Positions 1 through 7,076 of a stretch of 12,933 nt of DNA are shown here, in pieces. Source of the DNA: Acidimicrobiales bacterium (GTDB taxonomy: Bacteria; Actinomycetota; Acidimicrobiia; Acidimicrobiales; Iamiaceae); the NCBI GenBank assembly GCA_020439605.1, contig JAGQSI010000022.1:1-12933 (forward strand), given 5' to 3'. Below the pieces are notes generated by a model. The model was not told the origin of the DNA, did not search any database, and saw only the letters and a list, made by a program, of their open reading frames with translations. Every line of letters begins with the position of its first letter. The stretch's first letter is position 1. The translations under genes and the position numbers were made by a program.

Positions 1-2
1 TG

Positions 3-182
3 GACGGCGGAGAGGTGACGGTCGAGGTCCATCGCGAAAGCGACGTAGCCAAGATCACCGTCACTACCGAACACCAGCTAGATGAACGAGTAGCAGGGAT
101 TGTGGCTACACGAGTTCACGCGGTGGACTCCGGCGGTGCCTGGCCCACGAGCAAGGTGGCTGTAGGCGTTCATACGCGCTGA
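3..182 (+). CDS. C-terminal end of an unidentified protein (partial, cut by window edge)
   Basis: An open frame enters from the left edge and ends at TGA 180-182, giving 59 residues; the start lies outside the window. The visible part alternates Val/Thr/Glu-rich stretches (GGEVTVEV, KITVTTEH), which suggests a beta-strand-rich tail. It has no Cys, no membrane segment and no motif I recognise. Codons favour G or C at the third position moderately, in keeping with the neighbours, and this is the only + frame without a stop over the first 180 bases. It ends 27 nt before the YbhB-like gene on the same strand. A TadE-like pilus-assembly protein would have a similar beta-rich tail, but that is only a guess and no function is assigned. 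Confidence 0.5.
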   Translation, partial: DGGEVTVEVHRESDVAKITVTTEHQLDERVAGIVATRVHAVDSGGAWPTSKVAVGVHTR

Positions 183-209
183 GTTGAGAACTGCGATACA
201 AACAGGGTC

Positions 210-722
210 ATGAATCTCGCGGACAGACCCATTGCACCCAACCCCTATGACCTGGTTCCCCCGGTTCCAAGTTTCTCCGTCACCTCTGAGGATTTTTCAG
301 AGGGTCAACGGATGCCAGACGAGCACGTCTACTCCGGCTCCAACCAGAGCCCGCAACTTTCTTGGTCGGGAGCACCAGAAGGCACCAAGTCCTTTGCCAT
401 AACGTGCTTCGACCCGGACGCCCCAACCGGTTGCGGCTTTTGGCACTGGTTCACGATCGGGGTTGGTGCAGATGTGAGCTCCATCGCGCGAGGGGAGATT
501 TTGCCGGGAACCCACTGTGCCCGAAACGACTTTGGCAACAACGGCTATGACGGCTGCGCTCCTCCGCAGGGGGACCGTGAACATCGCTACATCTTCGCTA
601 TTCACGCGCTCGACGTGGAAGATACCGGTGTGGCCGAAGGTGCGAGCCCGACCTACGCCAGTTTTGTGCATGTCGGCCACACGATTGCACGTGCCACCAT
701 CACCGGCACCTGGTCACACTGA
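210..722 (+). CDS. YbhB/YbcL family (phosphatidylethanolamine-binding, Raf kinase inhibitor-like) protein
   Basis: The 170-aa product has the hallmarks of the bacterial PEBP fold: SPQLSWSGAPEGTKSFAI (about 47-64), the anion-pocket motif DPDAP (68-72), GFWHW (76-80), and the second conserved block NNGYDGCAPPQGDREHRY (about 110-127). The length is normal for the family. No signal peptide is visible, so it is probably cytoplasmic. Bacterial members bind small anionic or phospho-ligands, and their physiological role is mostly unknown. The start is ATG 210, preceded by AGGG only 2 nt away, so the ribosome binding site is poor. The gene converges on the diguanylate cyclase with 8 nt between stop codons and no hairpin in that gap. 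Confidence 0.93.
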   Translation: MNLADRPIAPNPYDLVPPVPSFSVTSEDFSEGQRMPDEHVYSGSNQSPQLSWSGAPEGTKSFAITCFDPDAPTGCGFWHWFTIGVGADVSSIARGEILPGTHCARNDFGNNGYDGCAPPQGDREHRYIFAIHALDVEDTGVAEGASPTYASFVHVGHTIARATITGTWSH

Positions 723-730
723 GTGGGTGC

Positions 731-2143
731 CTACAGAACTGAGCCGGCCGATCGCCCCGGGAAACCCTGAGCAATCGGCGGTTGCTGAGTTTCTTCTATG
801 GCGAGAGACGCGCTGAGGTGGGCTTGGGGCATCGGCCCAGGGGCCCATCGCACGGTGCCGCGATCTCGGGCCTTGGCGTTGGTAAGGGCTTGGTCGGCGC
901 CGCTTAGGGCCGCTTCGCTCAAAATGTCTTCGGCATAGGCAACACCAACAGTGACTCCAACCTGGACGCTGGCCCCGCCGATATCAATGGGCTGAGCTAT
1001 TTCGGTCCGTATGCGTTGGGCAAGCGCTGCTGCAGTTTCAAGGTCTATGTCTGGCGCCACAACCACGAACTCATCGCCGCCAGTACGAGCCACCAGATCT
1101 GTTGAGCGGACGGAGGCCTCTATACGTCTTCCGACTTCTTTGAGGACAGCGTCTCCAGCCTGATGTCCGTGGGTGTCATTGACTGGCTTGAAATGGTCCA
1201 AGTCGCAAAACAGCAGTGCGCCACGACTGGTTGCTGTCTCAAGTTGCTCAAACAGTCTCCGTCGATTGGCCAGCCCGGTGAGAGGATCGCGGCTGGCCGC
1301 GTAAGCGAGCAGGTCTGCTTGATTGGTCCACCTCAAGATCAGCTCGACGTATCTTGCGGCTATCTCTGTCCCATAGGCATGCCCGTCGGGGCGTGGCCCA
1401 CCGGCTCGAGTCCAAACAGTGATCAGTGCCGGCTCCGGGTAACTCGGACTGTGCGCGGGAACAACCCAGACCCCGCCTCGACGAAAGTCCGCTGCTGTAG
1501 CGCGCTGTTGTTGATCCAGGTCCCCCTGATCCGCGGACAAAACCGTCTCAGCGAAACGTCTGGCCTTGTCCCATGGGTCCCCATGGTTGGTCACCTCTCC
1601 GGTGAGCTCTGGCGGGAGCCCGGTTGATACCGCCACGCGATTGCCATCTAGCTCGGTCCAACAGATCGCGACACTGGCATCATTTTCCTGCCAGGAGATG
1701 ACGTCCAGAACCGGTTCGAGCGCCTCGACGCGATTTGCGCCACTGAGCAGCCGTGCAAGTACTTCGTTGGTGGCCTGCTGGTAGTCGACCGGCGTGCAGT
1801 AGACGGCAAAAAGCTCCTCGTCCTCGGTGTTCACCCTGGCTGCGGTCACGTCGAAACCTAGCCATGATCCATCTCGATGGCGGAGCCTGAAGGTCCCTGT
1901 GCCTCCGGGGGCGCCGAAGCGCTCGTAGCCGCTGAGATGCAGAAGAGCGCGCTCTAGATCCTCGGGATGAACGAACTCGGTCACGCTTCGACCGGTTATC
2001 TCAGCGGGATCAAGCCCCAAGCGTGCCTCGATTCCCTTGCTGACAAAGGCCATCGAGAAATCAGGGCGTAGAACCACCGTAAACAAGTACGCGTCGTTGA
2101 CGATCGAGGCCATGAGAGTGGGCGAGAGCGATAGATCCGTCAT
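731..2143 (-). CDS. PAS-GGDEF diguanylate cyclase
   Basis: From ATG 2143 the product is 470 aa. An N-terminal PAS-like domain (about 8-115; [40 protein letters not shown]) is followed by an uncharacterised 150-residue middle section that could be a degenerate sensor domain, then a GGDEF domain from about residue 275. The GGDEF domain has [10 protein letters not shown] at 286-295, the metal site [15 protein letters not shown], an intact GGDEF at 355-359 and an intact RxxD inhibitory site (RSTD, 346-349) five residues upstream. It should therefore make cyclic di-GMP with product inhibition. There is no EAL domain, signal peptide or membrane segment, so it is a cytosolic sensor. The frame extends upstream to TTG 2206, but ATG 2143 gives the more typical N-terminus. 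It is divergent from the crotonase gene. Confidence 0.92.
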   Translation of the reverse strand: MTDLSLSPTLMASIVNDAYLFTVVLRPDFSMAFVSKGIEARLGLDPAEITGRSVTEFVHPEDLERALLHLSGYERFGAPGGTGTFRLRHRDGSWLGFDVTAARVNTEDEELFAVYCTPVDYQQATNEVLARLLSGANRVEALEPVLDVISWQENDASVAICWTELDGNRVAVSTGLPPELTGEVTNHGDPWDKARRFAETVLSADQGDLDQQQRATAADFRRGGVWVVPAHSPSYPEPALITVWTRAGGPRPDGHAYGTEIAARYVELILRWTNQADLLAYAASRDPLTGLANRRRLFEQLETATSRGALLFCDLDHFKPVNDTHGHQAGDAVLKEVGRRIEASVRSTDLVARTGGDEFVVVAPDIDLETAAALAQRIRTEIAQPIDIGGASVQVGVTVGVAYAEDILSEAALSGADQALTNAKARDRGTVRWAPGPMPQAHLSASLAIEETQQPPIAQGFPGRSAGSVL

Positions 2144-2238
2144 TGCGATACGAACCCCGATTGTCAGTGAAGACGGTGAAACAACGAAATTACCTGATCT
2201 GGCCAATAAATGTCATGAGGCACATGGCCCTAACTTCT

Positions 2239-3078
2239 ATGCGCGACGATCTAGGGGTGACAATTGCCCCCATCTCAGAGCGCTACAGCGCTTTCGACGC
2301 CTTCAAGTTCGATCAACCAGCACCCCACGTACTTCGCATAACCCTCGACGGACCGGGTCTCAACTCGGTGGATCACCGTGCTCACGCCCAGTTGGCAGAC
2401 ATCTGGCTCACGATCGATCGCGACTCAGACACCAGGGTGGCGGTACTGCAAGGTGCTGGCAAGGGGTTCTCCGCGGGTGGAAACTTCGAGCTTCTCAACG
2501 ACATGTTGAACGACGAAGCGGTGAGGCTGAGAGTCATGCGAGAAGCTCGGGACCTGGTGTTCAACATCATTAACTGTTCCAAGCCGGTTGTCTCGGCAAT
2601 TCATGGACCAGCCGTTGGCGCTGGGCTGGTAGCTGGATTGATGGCCGACATCTCGGTTGTCGGCAAAAACGCGAAAATCGTCGATGGCCACACCCGTCTG
2701 GGAGTAACAGCGGGTGATCATGCTTCGCTGGCTTGGCCATTGCTGTGTGGGATGGCAAAGGCCAAGTACTACCTGTTGACCTGCGAATCCTTGAGCGGCG
2801 AGGAGGCCGAGAGAATCGGCCTCGCATCGGTTTGTGTTGATGACGACAAGGTCCAAGAGCGCGCACTTGAGATTGCAGTCCAACTTGCCAACGGTGCTCA
2901 GTCAGCCATCCGCTGGACCAAGCTCTCACTCAACCACTGGTATCGATCCCAATCTGCAATCCTAGATGCCTCGGTCGCCTATGAGATTCTTGGTTTTGCT
3001 GGTCCAGACGCCCGTGAGGGTCTCGCCTCGCACATGGAGAAGCGTGAACCCCGCTTTAATGGGCCTACCTCCGAGTAA
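2239..3078 (+). CDS. Enoyl-CoA hydratase/isomerase (crotonase superfamily) protein
   Basis: From ATG 2239 the product is 279 aa. The crotonase fold is clear: [19 protein letters not shown] (first oxyanion-hole loop), [20 protein letters not shown] (second), then [16 protein letters not shown] and a C-terminal acyl-CoA-binding helix region. Aligned to rat mitochondrial enoyl-CoA hydratase, the catalytic Glu144 position is Val131 and the Glu164 position is His151, followed by Asp160-His161 in AGDHAS. Hydration by the classical mechanism is therefore doubtful. From memory, actinobacterial relatives share the [13 protein letters not shown] block, so it is a conserved subfamily and not a decayed copy. 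The frame is open back to TTG 2143 with ATG at 2215 and 2224; 2239 was chosen because family members begin shortly before the [10 protein letters not shown] segment. No strong ribosome binding site decides it. The next gene starts 13 nt downstream. Confidence 0.88.
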   Translation: MRDDLGVTIAPISERYSAFDAFKFDQPAPHVLRITLDGPGLNSVDHRAHAQLADIWLTIDRDSDTRVAVLQGAGKGFSAGGNFELLNDMLNDEAVRLRVMREARDLVFNIINCSKPVVSAIHGPAVGAGLVAGLMADISVVGKNAKIVDGHTRLGVTAGDHASLAWPLLCGMAKAKYYLLTCESLSGEEAERIGLASVCVDDDKVQERALEIAVQLANGAQSAIRWTKLSLNHWYRSQSAILDASVAYEILGFAGPDAREGLASHMEKREPRFNGPTSE

Positions 3079-3091
3079 TCTTTAGAACCTC

Positions 3092-4915
3092 GTGCAAGCG
3101 ACACGCCCTGGAACCAAACCGAGAATTGATGGCCTTGATGGTCTTCGCGCGCTCGCAGTCGTGGGTGTGCTGCTCTACCACGCCGGCATTGGCTGGGCCC
3201 ACGGCGGCTTTATCGGAGTGGACGTTTTCTTCGTTCTGAGTGGATATCTGGTCACAAGCATTGTTGTGGCCCGCTTCCGTCAAAGTGGAGAACTTGGTTT
3301 CAGGCGCTTCTGGTCTGCTCGGTTCCGGCGTCTGGTCCCTGCCCAATTGGCTCTCATCGTCTCAGTGACGATTGTGGCTGCGCTTTTCTATTCCGAGGAG
3401 CTTGCCGATCTTCGAGGTCAGGCAATCGCTGCAATGTTGGGTGTCACCAACTGGTACCTCATTGCCACCGAGGGCTCCTATTTCGAACAGTTGGGCCGAC
3501 CACCGCTACTTCGACATCTGTGGTCCCTAGGTGTTGAGTTGCAGTTCTATCTGGTGTTTCCACCGTTGTTGGTCCTGGGCCTGAAAGTGGTCCGTGACCG
3601 GCTCGATCGGTTGGTCATCGTGATAGCGGTGGCCATCTTGGCCTCGACCGTCTATCTGGCGCTTGTGTTCGACCCGGCCTCCGATCCAACCCGTGCCTAC
3701 TTCGATACTTTCGCCCGCCTTGGCGCTCCGTTGATGGGAGCGCTGCTTGGATTGATCTGGCAACCGCGGTCCTTGGCGCGTGGGGTTGCCAACCAAGCCG
3801 GGGCAAAAGTGTCTGCCATAGGGGCAGGTGCAGTGGTGATTCTGCTCGTTCTCATGTCGATAGCCGATGATCGTTCGGCGCTCATGTACCGCGGTGGCTT
3901 CCTGTTCACAGCCATCGTGTCCACGGTGGTTGTGGCCGCGATCGTGCACCCGACGGGATGGCTGGGAAGCCAGCGAGCGTTCGGGCACCCGATACTGGTT
4001 GCCATTGGTCTTCGTTCCTATGGCCTTTACCTGTGGCACTGGCCGATCTTTGCGCTGTTGAGGCCACGAATCGATGTCGGATGGTCCTGGGGTGCGGTGT
4101 TCATCGTCAGAATTCTGCTCACGGTTGTGGCCACAGAGCTCTGTTATCGCTATATAGAGAAGCCTTGGCACATGCGTTCGGCGGACGCATCGTTTGCAGG
4201 TATACGTCGCCGACTGTTGCAGCCTTCGGGTATTGCGACCGGGCAGCGTTTAGCCGCGCTTGGCGGAACCTTCTTGGTTCTGGTTGCTGGAATCGTGATA
4301 GCGCTTCCTCACCACAAGAATGACGTGATTGCCCAGTCCCTCGATGATGGCCAAGCAGCGCTTGAACGAGCCGCAGCATCCACCACTGTTGCCCCCGCCC
4401 CGGGAACGCCAACCACCACGCAACTTCCCGAGCACGTCCCGGCGTCTGAGCGCACCGTGACCGTGGTTGGAGATTCGGTGTTGCTAGGTGCTGCCCCCGA
4501 TGTATTCAAGGCCTTCGGCAACAGAGCCAACATCGACGCCAAGGTCTCTCGTCAGGCCAGCGATCTTGGACCACTGATCGCTCAGTTGGGCAAGGAAGGG
4601 CGACTGGGTCAGGTGGTGGTGGCGCAGGTGGGCATAAACGGGGTGGTCACAGACGCGGACCTGCGCGCCATCGAGGCCGCCGCTGGCGCTCGGCCGCTCT
4701 ATGTGATCAACGCCAGGGTTCCTCGCTCATGGGAAGGTCCCAACAACTCCTTGGTGGCCGAGATGGTGCCAACGCTCAAAGAGGGTCACGTGATCGACTG
4801 GTATAGCGAGTCCGATGGCCGTCGGGACTGGTTTCTCAATGACGGAATCCATCTCACAGAGTCAGGCCGCGCTGGTTACGCCAACCTGATCCGAAAAGCG
4901 GTGGACGCGGGCTAG
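3092..4915 (+). CDS. Acyltransferase-3 family membrane O-acyltransferase with C-terminal SGNH domain (OafA/OatA type)
   Basis: The 607-aa product has about ten membrane helices forming the acyltransferase-3 domain (residues 12 to about 350). Visible motifs are R19-x10-H30 (LDGLRAL to LLYH), FFVLSGYLVT, RRFWSARFRRLVPA, LGVELQFYLVFP and YGLYLWHWPIF. A further helix follows at about 388-408, then an Ala/Thr/Pro-rich linker (about 425-450), then an extracytoplasmic SGNH domain. That domain has GDS at 460-462, a GING block III and DGIH at 584-587, supplying Ser462, Asp584 and His587. Such proteins pass acyl groups, usually acetyl, across the membrane onto cell-surface glycans or peptidoglycan; the substrate cannot be read here. 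Start is GTG 3092: an in-frame TAG at 3083 excludes anything earlier. TAATCT at 3076-3081 is a weak -10 candidate giving an almost leaderless message; otherwise the gene may be co-transcribed with the crotonase gene. Confidence 0.9.
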   Translation: MQATRPGTKPRIDGLDGLRALAVVGVLLYHAGIGWAHGGFIGVDVFFVLSGYLVTSIVVARFRQSGELGFRRFWSARFRRLVPAQLALIVSVTIVAALFYSEELADLRGQAIAAMLGVTNWYLIATEGSYFEQLGRPPLLRHLWSLGVELQFYLVFPPLLVLGLKVVRDRLDRLVIVIAVAILASTVYLALVFDPASDPTRAYFDTFARLGAPLMGALLGLIWQPRSLARGVANQAGAKVSAIGAGAVVILLVLMSIADDRSALMYRGGFLFTAIVSTVVVAAIVHPTGWLGSQRAFGHPILVAIGLRSYGLYLWHWPIFALLRPRIDVGWSWGAVFIVRILLTVVATELCYRYIEKPWHMRSADASFAGIRRRLLQPSGIATGQRLAALGGTFLVLVAGIVIALPHHKNDVIAQSLDDGQAALERAAASTTVAPAPGTPTTTQLPEHVPASERTVTVVGDSVLLGAAPDVFKAFGNRANIDAKVSRQASDLGPLIAQLGKEGRLGQVVVAQVGINGVVTDADLRAIEAAAGARPLYVINARVPRSWEGPNNSLVAEMVPTLKEGHVIDWYSESDGRRDWFLNDGIHLTESGRAGYANLIRKAVDAG

Positions 4916-4939
4916 GCAACCAAACCCACCGGGTGGTGG

Positions 4940-5015
4940 TGGTGGGGCGCCCGGGACTCGAACCCGGAACCAGCGGATTAAAAGTCCGATGCTCTGCCAA
5001 TTGAGCTAGCGCCCC
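4940..5015 (-). tRNA. trnK: tRNA-Lys (anticodon UUU), CCA encoded
   Basis: Read on the minus strand, the 76-nt sequence folds as a full cloverleaf. It has a 7-bp acceptor stem GGGGCGC/GCGCCCC, D stem GCTC/GAGC, anticodon loop CTTTTAA with anticodon TTT (4980-4982 on the + strand), T stem CCGGG/CCCGG with loop TTCGAGT, discriminator A and an encoded CCA (4940-4942). The 27-43 pair at the top of the anticodon stem is a U-C mismatch; the other stems are fully paired. It lies antisense between two same-strand acyltransferase genes, 24 nt from the first and 82 nt from the start of the second. Confidence 0.97.
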
Positions 5016-5026
5016 AGCGGATTGAC

Positions 5027-5032
5027 ACTTTA
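5027..5032 (-). promoter_or_regulatory. Candidate -10 box for tRNA-Lys
   Basis: On the minus strand TAAAGT sits 11 nt upstream of the first tRNA base, which would place the transcription start about 4 nt before the mature 5' end. No recognisable -35 hexamer lies 16-18 nt further upstream, so this is a position-based guess. Confidence 0.3.
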
Positions 5033-5097
5033 CGCGTCGCGCGTCGTTGGCTCTTAGTCCAGCGCGCCACCTAACTTTCCCGAGTGCGAAAGATCCG

Positions 5098-7002
5098 ATG
5101 AGCACCCACCAAAGCTTGGGGTACAGGCCGGCTCTCGATGGGCTGAGAGCAGTGGCGGTAATTGCCGTTTTGTGTTTCCACGGCGGGTTCGGCTGGGCCA
5201 GCGGCGGCTACCTCGGCGTCTCCACCTTCTTCACTCTCTCCGGGTTCTTGATCACCTATCTGCTTGTTTCAGAAACACGCGCCACCGGTCGAGTCGCCAT
5301 AGGCCAGTTCTACGCTCGTCGGGTCCGGCGGTTGATGCCAGCGAGTGTTCTCACGCTGAGCGCAGTGGTTGTAATGTCCAGGCTGGGAGCGTTTGGAGAT
5401 GTGTCCAACCTGAGGCGAGACGTTGTTGGAGCGGCGCTGCAACTTGGCAACTGGGCTCAACTCACATCGGGGCGTTCGTACGCGGACTTGTTCAAGACAG
5501 GGGTGTCGCCGGTAGAGCACTACTGGTCCTTGGCCATAGAGGAACAGTTCTACCTCCTTTGGCCGTTGGTGATAGCGGGGCTTGCCCGAGTGGGTCGTTC
5601 TACAAGAACCCAAACAGTGGTCGCGTTGTTTGTGGCTTTTGGGTTGGCGGCACCATGGATTTCAGCGGTCTGGGGGACAAACGCTGCATACCTGTCCACC
5701 CCGGCACGCCTGAGCGAGATACTGGCCGGGGCAGTTCTGGCGCTGTTGGTTCGCAGCCGAGGGCTGGAGCAGTTGCCGAAATGGTTGTCCCACACAGGCC
5801 CGCTCGCGCTGGCGGCGGTTCTGACGCTGTTTGTGGTTACGCCATCGGGACGAGGATGGGCCTATAGCGGCGGGCTGGCTCTGTTCGCGGTGTTGTCCGC
5901 GGTGGTGGTGGGCGCCGCGCTCGTTGAAGGCCCATTGCGGTCAGCGCTTGAGTTCAAGGGTCTGGTGAAGCTCGGAACGCTTAGTTACGGCATCTATCTG
6001 CTGCATTGGCCAATCTTCTTGGTTTTCGACGAACAGTGGCCCACCGCTTCGCCCTATCCAATGTTCGTTGCCAAGTGCATGGTCACCCTGGCGCTAGCGG
6101 CCGTGATGAACCAGGTGGTGGAACGGCCGATTCGTTTTGGCCAGAACCTTGAGCGAAACGTCTGGCTGAGCCTCGGTGCTCTGGTGGTAGTGATAGCGCT
6201 GGCTGCGGTGGCGCTACCGGGGGCCAGTCCTGGATTTGGGGCGGTGCCAGATACCAAGCGCAAAGCTGCAGAGTTCACCCCGGCCAATAGCGCCCTGGGG
6301 CCGGTAGCCAACGCTGACGGACAGTTGTTGCGTCCGCTGCGAGTGATGGTTGTGGGTGACTCAACCGGCGAGGTCTTTGCCAGAGCACTCATCGAATGGG
6401 CTGCTGAGAACCCGTCAAGAATGAGGGTTCAGTCCTACGCGCTCGGTGGATGCGGAATCGTGAAAGGTGGACGATTCGATGGCCTGGCAGATCTCACCAG
6501 AACCGAGTGCGATCAGACCATGCATCATGAACTTCCTCGTCTCTACGGCGACGCGCTCCCGGACATCGTCCTGATCTCGATCACCGTGGCCGACACGTGG
6601 GCACGTCGATGGAACGAGGGGCCATTGTTGGAACCAACCGATCCAAGCTTTCGCAAGCGGATCACCAATGACTACCCGGTCTTCTTCAATACGGCCATAG
6701 ATGCCGATGTGCCAAAGATCGTGTGGCTGCGGCCCCCTGTGGCCAAATCGATCTCTGGCACCCCTGACCCCAGTTTTGTCAACGGCAGCCAGGCCTTTAT
6801 CGAGACGGAGGTGCGCTCCATCGCGAACAGACACCCTGAACGGGTGGAGGTCCTTGACTATCGACGCTGGTTCGAGGCCGAAGGCATTGGTGACAAACCT
6901 GCGTTGCGCCCCGACGGCATACACCTGATCCGCCCAGAGGCAGACCGTGTGAGCGCCGAGTTCCTTGTCCCAGAGTTGATGACGCTGGTAGGTGTTGGAT
7001 AG
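5098..7002 (+). CDS. Second acyltransferase-3 / SGNH membrane O-acyltransferase
   Basis: From ATG 5098 the product is 634 aa, with the same architecture as the gene ending at 4915. The acyltransferase-3 domain shows R17-x10-H28 (LDGLRAV to LCFH), FFTLSGFLITYLL, FYARRVRRLMPA, LAIEEQFYLLWP and YGIYLLHWPIF. One more helix lies at about 356-378, followed by an external SGNH domain with GDS at 420-422, a block-II-like LGGCGI and DGIH at 606-609. The block III position reads SITVADTW, without the Gly-x-Asn of the first copy, so the oxyanion asparagine may be absent or displaced. The frame extends to TTG 5047, but ATG 5098 starts just before the family's usual N-terminus and has GAAAG at 5088-5092 upstream. 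The two copies differ widely outside the motifs, so this is an old duplication or two related genes with different substrates. Confidence 0.9.
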   Translation: MSTHQSLGYRPALDGLRAVAVIAVLCFHGGFGWASGGYLGVSTFFTLSGFLITYLLVSETRATGRVAIGQFYARRVRRLMPASVLTLSAVVVMSRLGAFGDVSNLRRDVVGAALQLGNWAQLTSGRSYADLFKTGVSPVEHYWSLAIEEQFYLLWPLVIAGLARVGRSTRTQTVVALFVAFGLAAPWISAVWGTNAAYLSTPARLSEILAGAVLALLVRSRGLEQLPKWLSHTGPLALAAVLTLFVVTPSGRGWAYSGGLALFAVLSAVVVGAALVEGPLRSALEFKGLVKLGTLSYGIYLLHWPIFLVFDEQWPTASPYPMFVAKCMVTLALAAVMNQVVERPIRFGQNLERNVWLSLGALVVVIALAAVALPGASPGFGAVPDTKRKAAEFTPANSALGPVANADGQLLRPLRVMVVGDSTGEVFARALIEWAAENPSRMRVQSYALGGCGIVKGGRFDGLADLTRTECDQTMHHELPRLYGDALPDIVLISITVADTWARRWNEGPLLEPTDPSFRKRITNDYPVFFNTAIDADVPKIVWLRPPVAKSISGTPDPSFVNGSQAFIETEVRSIANRHPERVEVLDYRRWFEAEGIGDKPALRPDGIHLIRPEADRVSAEFLVPELMTLVGVG

Positions 7003-7034
7003 CCCGTTCTGTACCAGTGACCGGGCGAACGAAA

Positions 7035-7048
7035 AGAACGTTTGTTCG
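7035..7048. promoter_or_regulatory. LexA (SOS) box
   Basis: AGAACGTTTGTTCG contains the perfect inverted repeat GAAC-N4-GTTC (7036-7047), which matches the Gram-positive/actinobacterial LexA operator consensus CGAAC-N4-GTTCG in all but the first base. It lies 28 nt before the GTG start of the PcfJ-like gene, where LexA would block the promoter. An extra direct GAAC half-site sits at 7027-7030, so GCGAAC (7025-7030) and GTTCGC (7044-7049) can also pair as a hairpin. There is no T-run after that hairpin, which makes a terminator for the preceding gene unlikely. Confidence 0.65.
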
Positions 7049-7076
7049 CTCGGCTGGAATGTGGTTGAGTGGGTGA

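Noticed and set aside
1163..1627. 154-codon + strand open frame inside the diguanylate cyclase
   Set aside because: Entirely antisense to the GGDEF gene; no motif and no ribosome binding site.
3527..4171. Long open frames antisense to the first acyltransferase
   Set aside because: Low-complexity, His/Arg/Gln-rich translations lying wholly inside a gene with clear motifs; shadows of GC-rich coding sequence.
4919..4942. CCACC/GGTGG repeats downstream of the tRNA as its terminator
   Set aside because: The repeat is a simple GGT/ACC run with several alternative weak pairings and no T-tract, so no specific hairpin can be supported.
5022..5027. TTGACA on the + strand after the tRNA as a promoter for the second acyltransferase
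   Set aside because: No -10-like hexamer lies 15-19 nt downstream; TAACTT at 5072-5077 is too far away to pair with it.
4854..5105. Minus-strand open frame whose translation contains AEHRTFNPLVPGSSPGRP
   Set aside because: This is the well-known artefact of translating a tRNA gene; the tRNA-Lys cloverleaf explains the sequence.
7025..7049. GCGAAC/GTTCGC hairpin as a terminator of the second acyltransferase gene
   Set aside because: No T-run follows and the GAAC-N4-GTTC spacing fits a LexA box better.
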